From an uncultured Paracoccaceae bacterium (lineage in GTDB: Bacteria; Pseudomonadota; Alphaproteobacteria; Rhodobacterales; Rhodobacteraceae), in NCBI GenBank assembly GCA_937952085.1, contig CALFYQ010000413.1, positions 1-17,778 on the forward strand: DNA of 17,778 nucleotides, given 5' to 3'. A model generated the notes under the pieces. It ran no database searches and was not told the origin of the DNA. It saw nothing but the letters and a program-made list of their open reading frames with translations. Every line of letters begins with the position of its first letter. The stretch's first letter is position 1. A program made the translations under genes and the position numbers. Shown here piece after piece: positions 1 through 6,821 of this stretch.

Positions 1-2
1 AG

Positions 3-1460
3 ACCTATTTCCACTGGCTGGAGAACATCGAGCCCTGGTGCATCTCGCGCCAGCTCTGGTGGGGGCACCAGATTCCGGTTTGGTATGACGCGGACGGAAA
101 CCAGTATTGCGCGCCAAACGAGGCGGAGGCCGTGGCGCAGGCCGGCGGCAGGCCGCTGAACCGCGACCCCGACGTCCTCGACACCTGGTTCTCCTCCGCC
201 CTCTGGCCCTTCTCGACCCTCGGCTGGCCGGAGAAGACGCCGGAGCTCGAGCGCTACTACCAGACGGACGTCCTCATCACCGGCGGCGACATCATCTTCT
301 TCTGGGTCGCCCGCATGATGATGATGGGCCTCGAATTCCTCGGCGAGGAGCCTTTCCACACGGTCTACATCAACTCGATCGTGACCGACGCGAAGGGCAA
401 GAAGATGTCGAAGTCGCTCGGCAACGTCATCGACCCCCTGGACCTGATCGACCGGTTCGGCGCCGACGCCGTGCGCTTCACCCTCGCCAGCCAGGAGGCG
501 CAGGGCCGCCGCCGGCTGAAGCTCGCCGAGAGCGCGGTGGAGGCGGGGCGGAACTTCGTCACCAAGCTCTGGAACGCCGCCCGCTTCGCCGAGATGAACG
601 GCTGCGCCCCGGTCGCCGGCTTCGACCCCGCCGCGGTGAAGCTGCCGCTCAACCGCTGGATCGTCGGCGAGACGGCGAAGGCGCGGATGGCGGTGGACCG
701 GGCGCTCGACGAATACCGCTTCAACGACGCGGCGGCGGCGCTCCACGCCCATGTCTGGGGCGTCTTCTGCGACTGGTACGTGGAGTTCTCCAAGCCGCTC
801 TTCGCCGAGGGCGGCGCGGCGGCGGAGGAGACCCGCGCCGCGATGGCCTGGGCGCTCGATCAGATCCTTCTCCTTCTCCACCCCGTCGCGCCCTTCGTGA
901 CGGAGGAATTGTGGGGCCGCGCCGCGCGGAAAAAACCGCTCGTCCACGGCGACTGGCCGGCCTACGGCGCGGAACTGATCGACGCCGAGGCGGAGGCCGA
1001 GATCGGCTGGACCATCCGGCTGATCGAGGAGATCCGCTCGGTCCGCTCCGAGATGGGCGTCGCCGCCGGCGCGAAGCTGCCGCTCCACGTGTTGGAGGCG
1101 GACGGGGCGGCGAAGGCCCGGCTCGAGGCCGGCGCGGCGCTGATCGGCCGGCTCGCCCGGATCGAGGCGGTCGTCGAGGGGCCCGCCGCCGGCGCGGCGA
1201 CGCTGGCGCTGCCGGGCGCGACGCTCGCCCTGCCGCTCGCCGGGGTGATCGACCTCGCCGCGGAGCGCGCGCGGCTGGAGAAGGCCGCGGCGAAGGCGGA
1301 GAAGGATATCGCGGGCATCCGCGGGAAACTCTCCAACGAGCGGTTCCTCGCCGGCGCGCCGGAGGAGGTGGTGGAGGAGCAGCGCGAGCGCCTCGCCGCC
1401 GCGGAGGCCGAAGCCGCGAAGCTGGAAGCGGCGCGCGCGCGGCTGGCGAGCCTCGGCTGA
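3..1460 (+). CDS. valS: Valyl-tRNA synthetase, C-terminal part (5' end outside window)
   Basis: Class I aminoacyl-tRNA synthetase that charges tRNA-Val with valine in the cytoplasm. The window holds about the last 485 residues. The frame is open from base 3, and the opening residues (TYFHWLENIEPWCISRQLWW) match the conserved ValS stretch just after the editing domain. DTWFSSALWPFSTLGWP follows, then the KMSKS signature (bases 402-416, read as KKMSKS), which binds the adenylate phosphates. After it come the anticodon-binding helical domain and a Glu/Ala/Arg-rich C-terminal coiled coil (about bases 1250-1455), which in the ValS family contacts the tRNA elbow. The catalytic HIGH motif lies upstream of the window. 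The gene converges with the aminotransferase on the other strand. Identity is very secure; only the N-terminal part is missing, because of the window edge. Confidence 0.97.
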   Translation, partial: TYFHWLENIEPWCISRQLWWGHQIPVWYDADGNQYCAPNEAEAVAQAGGRPLNRDPDVLDTWFSSALWPFSTLGWPEKTPELERYYQTDVLITGGDIIFFWVARMMMMGLEFLGEEPFHTVYINSIVTDAKGKKMSKSLGNVIDPLDLIDRFGADAVRFTLASQEAQGRRRLKLAESAVEAGRNFVTKLWNAARFAEMNGCAPVAGFDPAAVKLPLNRWIVGETAKARMAVDRALDEYRFNDAAAALHAHVWGVFCDWYVEFSKPLFAEGGAAAEETRAAMAWALDQILLLLHPVAPFVTEELWGRAARKKPLVHGDWPAYGAELIDAEAEAEIGWTIRLIEEIRSVRSEMGVAAGAKLPLHVLEADGAAKARLEAGAALIGRLARIEAVVEGPAAGAATLALPGATLALPLAGVIDLAAERARLEKAAAKAEKDIAGIRGKLSNERFLAGAPEEVVEEQRERLAAAEAEAAKLEAARARLASLG

Positions 1461-1536
1461 GCGCCGCCTGTCCGCCGTCGGCCGCATAGGCGGCTGCGCT
1501 GACCTCAAGACCTGACCGGGGCGACCAGCCCGGGCC

Positions 1537-1564
1537 GCGCCCGCCCCTCCCTGCGGGCGGGCGC
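1537..1564. terminator. GC-rich hairpin after valS
   Basis: A perfect 10-bp inverted repeat (GCGCCCGCCC at 1537-1546, GGGCGGGCGC at 1555-1564) with an 8-base loop lies about 75 bases after the valS stop. No T-tract follows, so a classic intrinsic terminator is not shown. Its place between convergent genes fits a transcript-end stabiliser or termination aid for valS. Confidence 0.4.
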
Positions 1565-1646
1565 CTCCCGGCTGTCACACGCGGCTCGGCGGGTGGTCGA
1601 GGCGACGCCATAAAGCGCGCATGTCGGCCGAAGCGGGCGCCCACCC

Positions 1647-1664
1647 AGGGGCGGTCGCGCCCCT
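1647..1664 (-). terminator. Hairpin after the aminotransferase gene
   Basis: A perfect 7-bp stem (AGGGGCG / CGCCCCT) closes a 4-base GTCG loop. On the minus strand it lies about 50 bases beyond the aminotransferase stop codon. There is no T-run after it. The rest of the 1461-1710 gap holds no supported gene. Confidence 0.35.
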
Positions 1665-1710
1665 CAGCGACTCGAACGGGTGATGCGAAGCGCTCGGAAA
1701 CGCAGTCTCG

Positions 1711-2907
1711 CTACATCGAAAACGCCCTGAGCCGCCGCGCCGTCTCCCGGATTCCCTCCACCGGCACGTTCGCAAAGGCGATGCGGAGCGCGCCTTCGCC
1801 GGCCGGGTCGCCCGGCGGAGTGAAGAAGGAGCCGGGCAGGGCGAGGAGCGAGGCTTCCTCCACCAGCCGCTTCGCCACCACCTCGGAGGGCGCGTCGAAC
1901 GGATGCGCAGCCCAGGCGAAATAGGCCCCGGCGCCGAGCAGCCGCCAGTCGCCGACGCCGGCGGCGAACTCCGCCTCAAGCGCGGCGCGGCGGCGGGCGA
2001 ACTCCGCCCGCTCAGATGCGACGAAGTCAGCCTGAGACCGCAGTCCCTCCAGCGCCGCGATCTGGCCGATCCGCGTCGGGCAGATCGTCACCGTGTCGAG
2101 GAACTTCTCCACCGCGGCGACCCGCTCGGCGGAGGAGGCGATGGCGCCGACGCGGTGGCCTGTGAGGCGATAGGCCTTCGAGAAGGAATATAGGTGGATC
2201 AGCGTCCCGCCCCAGTCGTTCCGCTGGAAGAGCCGATGCGGCGCGCCGTCCCGCGAGAGATAGTCGCGATAGGTCTCGTCGAGGACGAGTGCGATCCCGG
2301 CCCCGGCGCAAAGATCGTAGAGCCGGTCCATCAGGTTGGCGGGCGTCTCCGCCCCGGTCGGGTTGTTGGGGCTGACAAGGACGAGGGCGCGGGTCTTCGG
2401 TCCGATCCGCGCGGCGACGGCGCCCGGGTCGAGCAACCCGTCCTCGCCGACCGGGAGCGGGACGGCTGTCACCCCCGTCATGTCCAGCCACATCTTGTGG
2501 TTGAAATACCAGGGCGTCGGCAGGATCACCTCGTCGCCGGCGCCCGCGAGCGTGAGGAGAGAGGCGCAGAACGCCTCGTTGCAGCCCGATGTGACGGCGA
2601 CTTCGGCGGGCGCAACCCGCCCCTCGTAGATCTCGGACCAGCGCGCGGCGATCTCGGCGCGGAGCGGCGCATCCCCCGGCACCGGCCCGTAAAGATGCGC
2701 CGCGCCCTCGGAAAGCGCGGCCGCCGCCATCGCCTCGCGCAGCGCCAGCGGCGGCGGGCCGACCGGCGCGGCCTGGCTGAGGTTGATGAGGGGCCGGTCC
2801 TCGGGGAAGGCGCGCCCGGCGACCCAGCCCTGCGCCGTCATGATCGGCGCGGCGAGGGCGCCGGCAAGGGCGGGATTGAACGGGGCGCGGGCGGGCGTGG
2901 CGGACAT
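1711..2907 (-). CDS. PLP-dependent aminotransferase, class I/II
   Basis: Fold-type I aminotransferase of 398 residues, the usual length for aspartate/aromatic/methionine-type transaminases. It moves an amino group between an amino acid and a 2-oxo acid in the cytoplasm using pyridoxal phosphate. Visible signatures are TSGCNEAF (107-114, phosphate cup), PTPWYF (130-135, ring stacking), SPNNPTG (179-185), D210 and Y213 in VLDETY (cofactor contacts), the Schiff-base lysine K244 in YSFSKAYRLTGHRVG, and a C-terminal LRIAFANVP carrying the likely carboxylate-binding arginine. The start at 2907 follows a short AAGG-like ribosome site in the rc of 2908-2920. It is transcribed alone, divergent from the UPF0173 gene. 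Substrate cannot be read from sequence; the family includes aspartate, methionine and kynurenine enzymes. Confidence 0.93.
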   Translation of the reverse strand: MSATPARAPFNPALAGALAAPIMTAQGWVAGRAFPEDRPLINLSQAAPVGPPPLALREAMAAAALSEGAAHLYGPVPGDAPLRAEIAARWSEIYEGRVAPAEVAVTSGCNEAFCASLLTLAGAGDEVILPTPWYFNHKMWLDMTGVTAVPLPVGEDGLLDPGAVAARIGPKTRALVLVSPNNPTGAETPANLMDRLYDLCAGAGIALVLDETYRDYLSRDGAPHRLFQRNDWGGTLIHLYSFSKAYRLTGHRVGAIASSAERVAAVEKFLDTVTICPTRIGQIAALEGLRSQADFVASERAEFARRRAALEAEFAAGVGDWRLLGAGAYFAWAAHPFDAPSEVVAKRLVEEASLLALPGSFFTPPGDPAGEGALRIAFANVPVEGIRETARRLRAFSM

Positions 2908-3226
2908 GGCGCCTTATCGGGCCGGCCCGATCCCCGCGCAAGCGGCCGCCCGCGCCGCCCGGAGCGCCGCGGCGCCGGCCTCGGCCAGCGCGCCGAAGCC
3001 GGGCCTGGGCGGGCAGGGAAGGGCGGCCGCTTGCGCGGAGCGCCTCCGCCGGCCTCGCGCCGAAGCCGAGCGGCTCCGCCGGCGCGGCCGGGCCGACGGC
3101 GGATCCGCCGGAGCGGCGCGGCCCGGTCCCGCCCCGCCCCGCCGCTCCGATCTCCTCGCGGGATTCCCCCGTGGCGCGATCCATGCCATGTTCCGCGCCG
3201 AACGCGCGAGCGAAGAGGACCCCCAC
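2908..3226. other. Divergent intergenic region, extremely GC-rich, no gene seen
   Basis: This 319-base gap separates the minus-strand aminotransferase from the plus-strand hydrolase, so it should hold both promoters. It is packed with GC inverted repeats, including the 14-base palindrome CGGCGGATCCGCCG at 3097-3110. Several frames are open only because stop codons are rare at this composition. Their conceptual products are low-complexity Ala/Arg/Pro, so I call no gene. No convincing -35/-10 pair was seen. Confidence 0.5.
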
Positions 3227-3913
3227 ATGAAGATCACCTGGCTCGGACATTCCAGTTTCCGCATCGACTCGGGCGACGCGACGCTGCTGGTCGACCCCTG
3301 GCTCCGCGGCAACCCGATGTTCGACGAGGCGAAATTCGACGAAGCGGTGAAGGGCGCGGGCTGGGTTCTGGTCTCCCACGGCCATGGCGACCACGCCTCC
3401 GGCGCCGCCGAGATCGCCCGCGCGACCGGCGCCAAGGTGGTCGGCATCTATGACTGGACCACCTGGCTCGCCGAGGCCGAGAAGGTCGAGGTGATCGGCT
3501 TCAACAAGGGCGGCACGGTGAAGCTCGGGCCCTTCGCGGTGACGATGGTCAACGCAGCGCATTCCTCCTCGATCACGCTCGACGGGCAGCCGGTCTACGC
3601 CGGCCACGAATCGGGCTACATGATCGAGGCCGAGGGCCGCGTGATCTATTTCATGGGCGACACCGACGTGATGGCGGACATGGCGCTCTTCGAGGAGCTT
3701 CACAAGCCGGAGATCGGCATCGTGCCGATTGGCGGCCATTTCACCATGGACTCGAAGCGCGCCGGCTTCGCCTGCCGCAAGTTCTTCAACTTCAAGACGA
3801 TCATCCCCTGCCATTACCGCACCTTCCCGCTTCTCGCGCAGTCGGCGGCGGGGATGGACGTGCCCGGGGCGAAGATCGTCGAGCCCGAAGTCCTCTCGCC
3901 GATCGAGGTCTGA
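3227..3913 (+). CDS. UPF0173 family metal-dependent hydrolase
   Basis: Metallo-beta-lactamase-fold protein of 228 residues, typical for the UPF0173 (YtkL-like) family. Residues 1-25 show the family opening MKITWLGHSSFRI followed by LLVDPWL. The metal-binding motif HGHGDH lies at 51-56. Further His/Asp ligands are likely in NAAHSSS, in FMGDTD (the bridging-Asp region) and in PCHYRTFP near the C-terminus. No export signal is visible, so it should be cytoplasmic. The physiological substrate of this family is not firmly known. The start at 3227 is chosen because it gives the conserved N-terminus and follows a GAGG-like site in 3210-3220; the open frame upstream is low-complexity shadow sequence. 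Confidence 0.93.
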   Translation: MKITWLGHSSFRIDSGDATLLVDPWLRGNPMFDEAKFDEAVKGAGWVLVSHGHGDHASGAAEIARATGAKVVGIYDWTTWLAEAEKVEVIGFNKGGTVKLGPFAVTMVNAAHSSSITLDGQPVYAGHESGYMIEAEGRVIYFMGDTDVMADMALFEELHKPEIGIVPIGGHFTMDSKRAGFACRKFFNFKTIIPCHYRTFPLLAQSAAGMDVPGAKIVEPEVLSPIEV

Positions 3914-3949
3914 ACCGGCCGGGCGGCGCCGGCGTTTCGCGTGTTGATC

Positions 3950-3966
3950 GGGGCGTTTCGCGCCCC
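3950..3966 (+). terminator. Hairpin between the hydrolase and the small exported genes
   Basis: A 6-bp stem (GGGGCG at 3950-3955, CGCCCC at 3961-3966) with a TTTCG loop is followed by ATCTCT, which is only weakly T-rich. It could end the hydrolase transcript or lie in the leader of the next gene. It includes part of an 11-base direct repeat (see findings). Confidence 0.35.
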
Positions 3967-3989
3967 ATCTCTGGTGCATGGAGTTCCTG

Positions 3990-4295
3990 ATGCGTCCCGC
4001 CGCTCTTCTCTTCCTTCTCGCGCTCTCCGCGGGGCCCGCCCTGGCGCAAAATGCGGCGCCGGCGCCGGGCGAGAGGCCCTATGAGCGCGACTTCTCGCCC
4101 TTCCTCCAGCCCGGCTTCGACGACGGGCGCCGCGCGCCGCGCGGGCTCGGCGACACGCTCGGCGAGGAGCGGCGCGGCGTCGCCTCCAGCACCGAGTTCG
4201 GCTTCGAGGCGCTGATGACGCCGGGCGCGCGGGGCTCGAAGCGGAGCCTCCAGCCGCGGGCGCGCGGGCCCTTCGACCCGCCCGAACAGCAATGA
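3990..4295 (+). CDS. Small exported protein of unknown function
   Basis: I do not recognise this 101-residue protein. Residues 1-19 form a clear Sec signal peptide: MRP, then a hydrophobic core (AALLFLLALSAGPALA) with a type I cleavage site after ALA. The mature part is about 80 residues, rich in Pro, Arg and Gly, with aromatic patches (YERDFSPFLQPGFDD) and no transmembrane segment. It is therefore probably a soluble periplasmic or surface-exposed peptide. The start at 3990 is preferred over the ATG at 3978 because GGAG (3980-3983) stands six bases ahead of it and because it places the signal peptide at the N-terminus. Its stop overlaps the start of the next gene (ATGA at 4292-4295), so the two are co-translated. 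Confidence 0.7.
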   Translation: MRPAALLFLLALSAGPALAQNAAPAPGERPYERDFSPFLQPGFDDGRRAPRGLGDTLGEERRGVASSTEFGFEALMTPGARGSKRSLQPRARGPFDPPEQQ

Positions 4296-4618
4296 GAGCC
4301 GGCGCGGCGATGATCGCCGCGCTCCTCGCCTCCGCCGCCGCCGCGCAGGAGCCGCCGCCGCCCGGGCGCATCGAGTCCTTCCCCCGCGCCGAGAACCCGG
4401 CCGCGCCGCAATCCGAGCGGGACGAGCGGAAGCTTCCCAAGGACACGACCGCCGCCGACCGGCGGGAGCGCGAGTCGGTGTTCGATTCCTCCGGCCGGCT
4501 CCGCACCCAGCAGGACCAGGTGAACCAGCTTCCGGGCCTCCGCACCGACCGGCTGCGGCAGAACCAGAGCCCGGGCTACAGCGTCGGCCCCGGCGTGCGG
4601 ATCATCCGCCGCCCCTGA
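4292..4618 (+). CDS. Small exported protein of unknown function
   Basis: Unrecognised 108-residue protein. Residues 1-18 look like a short signal peptide (MRAGAAMIAALLASAAAA, cleavage likely before QEPPPP). The mature part is highly charged and probably largely disordered: Pro-rich start, a middle full of Glu/Arg/Asp, Gln/Arg-rich stretches (LRTQQDQVNQL), and a conserved-looking end, GPGVRIIRRP. No enzyme motif or membrane helix is visible. It overlaps the preceding exported gene by four bases and has no clear ribosome site of its own, so translation is probably coupled. It stops three bases before the tadA stop on the other strand. The pair may form a functional unit in the envelope, but that is inference. 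Confidence 0.65.
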   Translation: MRAGAAMIAALLASAAAAQEPPPPGRIESFPRAENPAAPQSERDERKLPKDTTAADRRERESVFDSSGRLRTQQDQVNQLPGLRTDRLRQNQSPGYSVGPGVRIIRRP

Positions 4619-4621
4619 GCC

Positions 4622-5074
4622 TCAGCGCCGCCCGGCGAAGAAATCGCGCAGCATCGCCGCCGATTCCGCCTCGCCGATGCCGCCATAGACCTCCGGTGCG
4701 TGGTGGCAGGTCGGCTGCCCGAAGAAGCGCGGCCCGTGCTCGACCGCGCCGCCCTTCGGGTCCGCCGCGCCGAAATAGAGCCGGCCGATCCGCGCGAAGG
4801 AGATCGCCGCGGCGCACATCGCGCAGGGCTCGAGCGTGACATAGAGGTCGAACCCGGTCAGCCGCTCGGCTCCGAGGGCGGCGCAGGCGGCGCGGATCGC
4901 CAGCATCTCGGCATGGGCGGTCGGGTCGCCAAGCTTCCGCATCCGGTTGCCGGCGACGGCGACGATCTCGCCGCCCGGTCGGGCGAGCGCCGCGCCGACC
5001 GGAACCTCGCCGCGCGCCGCAGCGTCCCGCGCCGCGTCGAGCGCGGCTTGCATGTGAGAGGCGAAGGGCGCCAT
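4622..5074 (-). CDS. tadA: tRNA-specific adenosine deaminase
   Basis: Deaminates the wobble adenosine (A34) of tRNA-Arg(ACG) to inosine. The product is 150 residues, the normal size for TadA. The zinc-deaminase signature is complete: H54 and E56 in TAHAE (ligand and proton shuttle) and C84/C87 in EPCAMC. The early GEVPVGAAL stretch and the C-terminal helix with FF are also typical of the family. A start at 5074 gives MAPFASHMQAAL; the internal ATG at 5053 (M8) is an alternative and neither has a strong ribosome site. The gene is divergent from rluB with 45 bases between starts, a pairing common in alphaproteobacteria, and it converges on the small exported gene with only 3 bases between stops. 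Confidence 0.95.
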   Translation of the reverse strand: MAPFASHMQAALDAARDAAARGEVPVGAALARPGGEIVAVAGNRMRKLGDPTAHAEMLAIRAACAALGAERLTGFDLYVTLEPCAMCAAAISFARIGRLYFGAADPKGGAVEHGPRFFGQPTCHHAPEVYGGIGEAESAAMLRDFFAGRR

Positions 5075-5119
5075 AGCCGGAACGAACCCCGCGCCGCGGG
5101 CGCTGACAAGGGGCTTGAG

Positions 5120-6025
5120 ATGGCGGCGGACGAGAAGGCCGGCGAGCGGATCGCGAAGCGCCTCGCGCGGGCGGGCGTCGCCTCGCGCCGGGAGGCGGAG
5201 CGGATCATCGCCGAAGGCCGGGTCAGGGTGAACGGCCGGCGCATCGACAGCCCCGCGCTCGACGTGACCGAGCGCGACCGGATCGAGGTGGACGGCAAGC
5301 CGCTCTCGGAGCCCGAGCCCGCCCGGCTCTGGCGCTATCACAAGCCCGTCGGCCTCGTGACCACGGAGCGGGACGAGAAGGGCCGCGCCACCGTCTTCGA
5401 CAACCTGCCGCCGGACATGCCGCGGGTGATGAGCGTCGGTCGGCTCGACCTCACCTCCGAGGGGCTGCTGCTCCTCACCAACGACGGCGCGCTGAAGCGG
5501 CGGCTGGAGCTGCCTTCCACCGGCTGGTCCCGCCGCTATCGCGCGCGGGCGCATGGCCGGATCGACGAGGCGGGGCTGGAGCGGCTGCGGAACGGCATCG
5601 AGATCGAGGGCGAGCGGTTCCGCCCGATGGAGGTCGCCGTCGAGCGGGAGAAGGGCGCCAACCTCTGGCTCGCCGTGGCGATCCGCGAGGGGCGGAACCG
5701 CGAGGTGCGGCGCGCGCTCGAGGCGGTGGGCCTCGTCGTCAACCGGCTGATCCGCGTCTCCTACGGCCCGTTCCAGCTTGGCGATCTCGCCCCCGGCGCG
5801 GTGGAGGAGGTGCGCCCGCGCGTGCTGCGGGACCAGCTCGGCCTGAAGCCCGCGCCTGCGCCGGCGCGGGAGGGCCGCAAGGCGCCGGACGGGCAGGGCG
5901 CAAAGCCGGCCCGCCCGAAAGCGCCCGGCGCCAGGCCCTCCGCCCAGAAACCCTCCGCCCCGAAACCGGGCGGCCAGAAGGGGGCGGACCGGCGTGGCCC
6001 GGGGCCCGGCCCGCGCCGGCGCTGA
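5120..6025 (+). CDS. rluB: 23S rRNA pseudouridine synthase, RluB/RsuA type
   Basis: Isomerises a uridine in ribosomal RNA to pseudouridine; in the RluB subgroup this is position 2605 of 23S rRNA. An S4 RNA-binding domain covers residues 8-60 (RIAKRLARAGVASRREAE, with VRVNG). The RsuA-type catalytic domain follows, with the active-site aspartate D110 in VGRLDLTSEGLLLLTNDG and the later GRNREVRR motif. The domain ends near residue 240. The last 60 or so residues are a Pro/Ala/Lys/Arg tail of low complexity, probably a disordered basic extension that helps bind rRNA. Start at 5120 follows AAGGGG (5108-5113). RluB versus RluE/RsuA is judged from the S4 domain and overall similarity, so the exact target site is inferred. 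Confidence 0.9.
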   Translation: MAADEKAGERIAKRLARAGVASRREAERIIAEGRVRVNGRRIDSPALDVTERDRIEVDGKPLSEPEPARLWRYHKPVGLVTTERDEKGRATVFDNLPPDMPRVMSVGRLDLTSEGLLLLTNDGALKRRLELPSTGWSRRYRARAHGRIDEAGLERLRNGIEIEGERFRPMEVAVEREKGANLWLAVAIREGRNREVRRALEAVGLVVNRLIRVSYGPFQLGDLAPGAVEEVRPRVLRDQLGLKPAPAPAREGRKAPDGQGAKPARPKAPGARPSAQKPSAPKPGGQKGADRRGPGPGPRRR

Positions 6026-6103
6026 GCGTAGCGGAGCCGCGACAAACTGGCGCGCCCTTTCTGCGCGAACTGCGCTGAGAAAAATGGGCAGATTCACCTA
6101 AAA

Positions 6104-6123
6104 TTAACTCGGCCATGTTAACC
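6104..6123 (+). promoter_or_regulatory. AT-rich upstream region with CtrA-like half-sites
   Basis: The segment 6080-6134 is the most AT-rich of the window. It contains TTAA at 6104-6107 and TTAACC at 6118-6123 (read on as TTAACCATTT). The alphaproteobacterial regulator CtrA binds TTAA-N7-TTAAC; here the spacer is 10, so the full site is imperfect. It may simply be the promoter of the downstream gene. Confidence 0.3.
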
Positions 6124-6134
6124 ATTTCGGCGAT

Positions 6135-6821
6135 ATGGCGGAAAAGGTGCCAGGAATGCGCGATGTGACGAAACCGGGCGGCGAAGCCGTCGTCGTCACG
6201 CTGAAGGCGGAGCCTGACGGCGCGCTGAAGCTGCGCAGCATCGAGCTTCTGGCCCTTCGCGCGCGAATCCGCGTCTCCTTCCCGGCGGACGCCACGCCCG
6301 ACGAGGCGCTTAGCGGCGGCGCGGCGGAGGAGATGCACGACCTGGCCCGCACGGCGCTCGACACGCGCGGCACCGTCGCGATGCCCGACTTCGTGCTTTC
6401 GATCGACGGGCTCCGGCTCATCGATTGCTGCCTGCTGACTACGGGCACCGCAGATGGCGGGGAGCAGATCATCGTCCGCTTCAACCGGATGGAGGGGTCC
6501 TTCTCCGAGCTCTTCGCCGAAGGGGCGACGGCGCGCCGGGCGCTCGAGAGCGGCGCGCGATCCGAACTGGAGGCGGCCGCGCTGGAAGCGTTCGAGCGGG
6601 CCTATCTTCCGCTGATGGACTTCGCCGCGCATGTGGACGCGCTCGCCGAGCGCGGCCAGCTCGCCGCCGGCGCGGATGCGGCGGCCTCGGCGCTTCTGAC
6701 CATCCGCGGGCGGATCGGCGGGCTCGGGCAAAGCCGCGCCGCCCTCGCCGCGCTCGCCGCCCGGCGCCGCGGCGGGTTCGAGGCCGGCGAAGCGGTGCCG
6801 GCGCGCCCGCTCATCGCCTGA
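6135..6821 (+). CDS. Hypothetical protein, 228 residues
   Basis: I do not recognise a family. The protein has no signal peptide or membrane helix and is probably cytoplasmic. The N-terminal two thirds (residues 15-130) alternate beta-like and helical stretches (AVVVTLKAEPDG, LRARIRVSFP, EQIIVRFNRMEGSFSELF) with two adjacent cysteines in LIDCCLL. The last 95 residues are Ala/Leu/Arg-rich helices, possibly a coiled coil. The ATG at 6135 has no clear ribosome site. An ATG at 6156 (M8) has GGAAAAGG about eight bases ahead and could be the true start. Its 3' end overlaps the retropepsin-like protease gene on the other strand by 11 bases. Codon composition (GC-rich third positions) supports a real gene. 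Confidence 0.7.
   Translation: MAEKVPGMRDVTKPGGEAVVVTLKAEPDGALKLRSIELLALRARIRVSFPADATPDEALSGGAAEEMHDLARTALDTRGTVAMPDFVLSIDGLRLIDCCLLTTGTADGGEQIIVRFNRMEGSFSELFAEGATARRALESGARSELEAAALEAFERAYLPLMDFAAHVDALAERGQLAAGADAAASALLTIRGRIGGLGQSRAALAALAARRRGGFEAGEAVPARPLIA

Noticed and set aside
721..1644. Minus-strand open frame opposite valS (307 codons)
   Set aside because: The product is Arg/Pro-rich low complexity and lies over a well-conserved synthetase.
1668..1680. TTCGAGTC on the minus strand, resembling a tRNA T-loop
   Set aside because: The flanking bases do not form a T-stem, and no acceptor or anticodon arm can be drawn around it.
3097..3110. 14-base palindrome CGGCGGATCCGCCG as an operator
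   Set aside because: Short GC palindromes are frequent in this gap; nothing else distinguishes it from background.
2027..3979. Very long open frame on the minus strand (650 codons)
   Set aside because: It is antisense to the hydrolase and out of frame with the aminotransferase; the product is Arg/Ala/Gly-rich, as expected from shadow frames at this GC content.
6051..6067. Hairpin after rluB (CGCGC / GCGCG) as a terminator
   Set aside because: Only a 5-bp stem with no T-run; such stems occur by chance at this composition.
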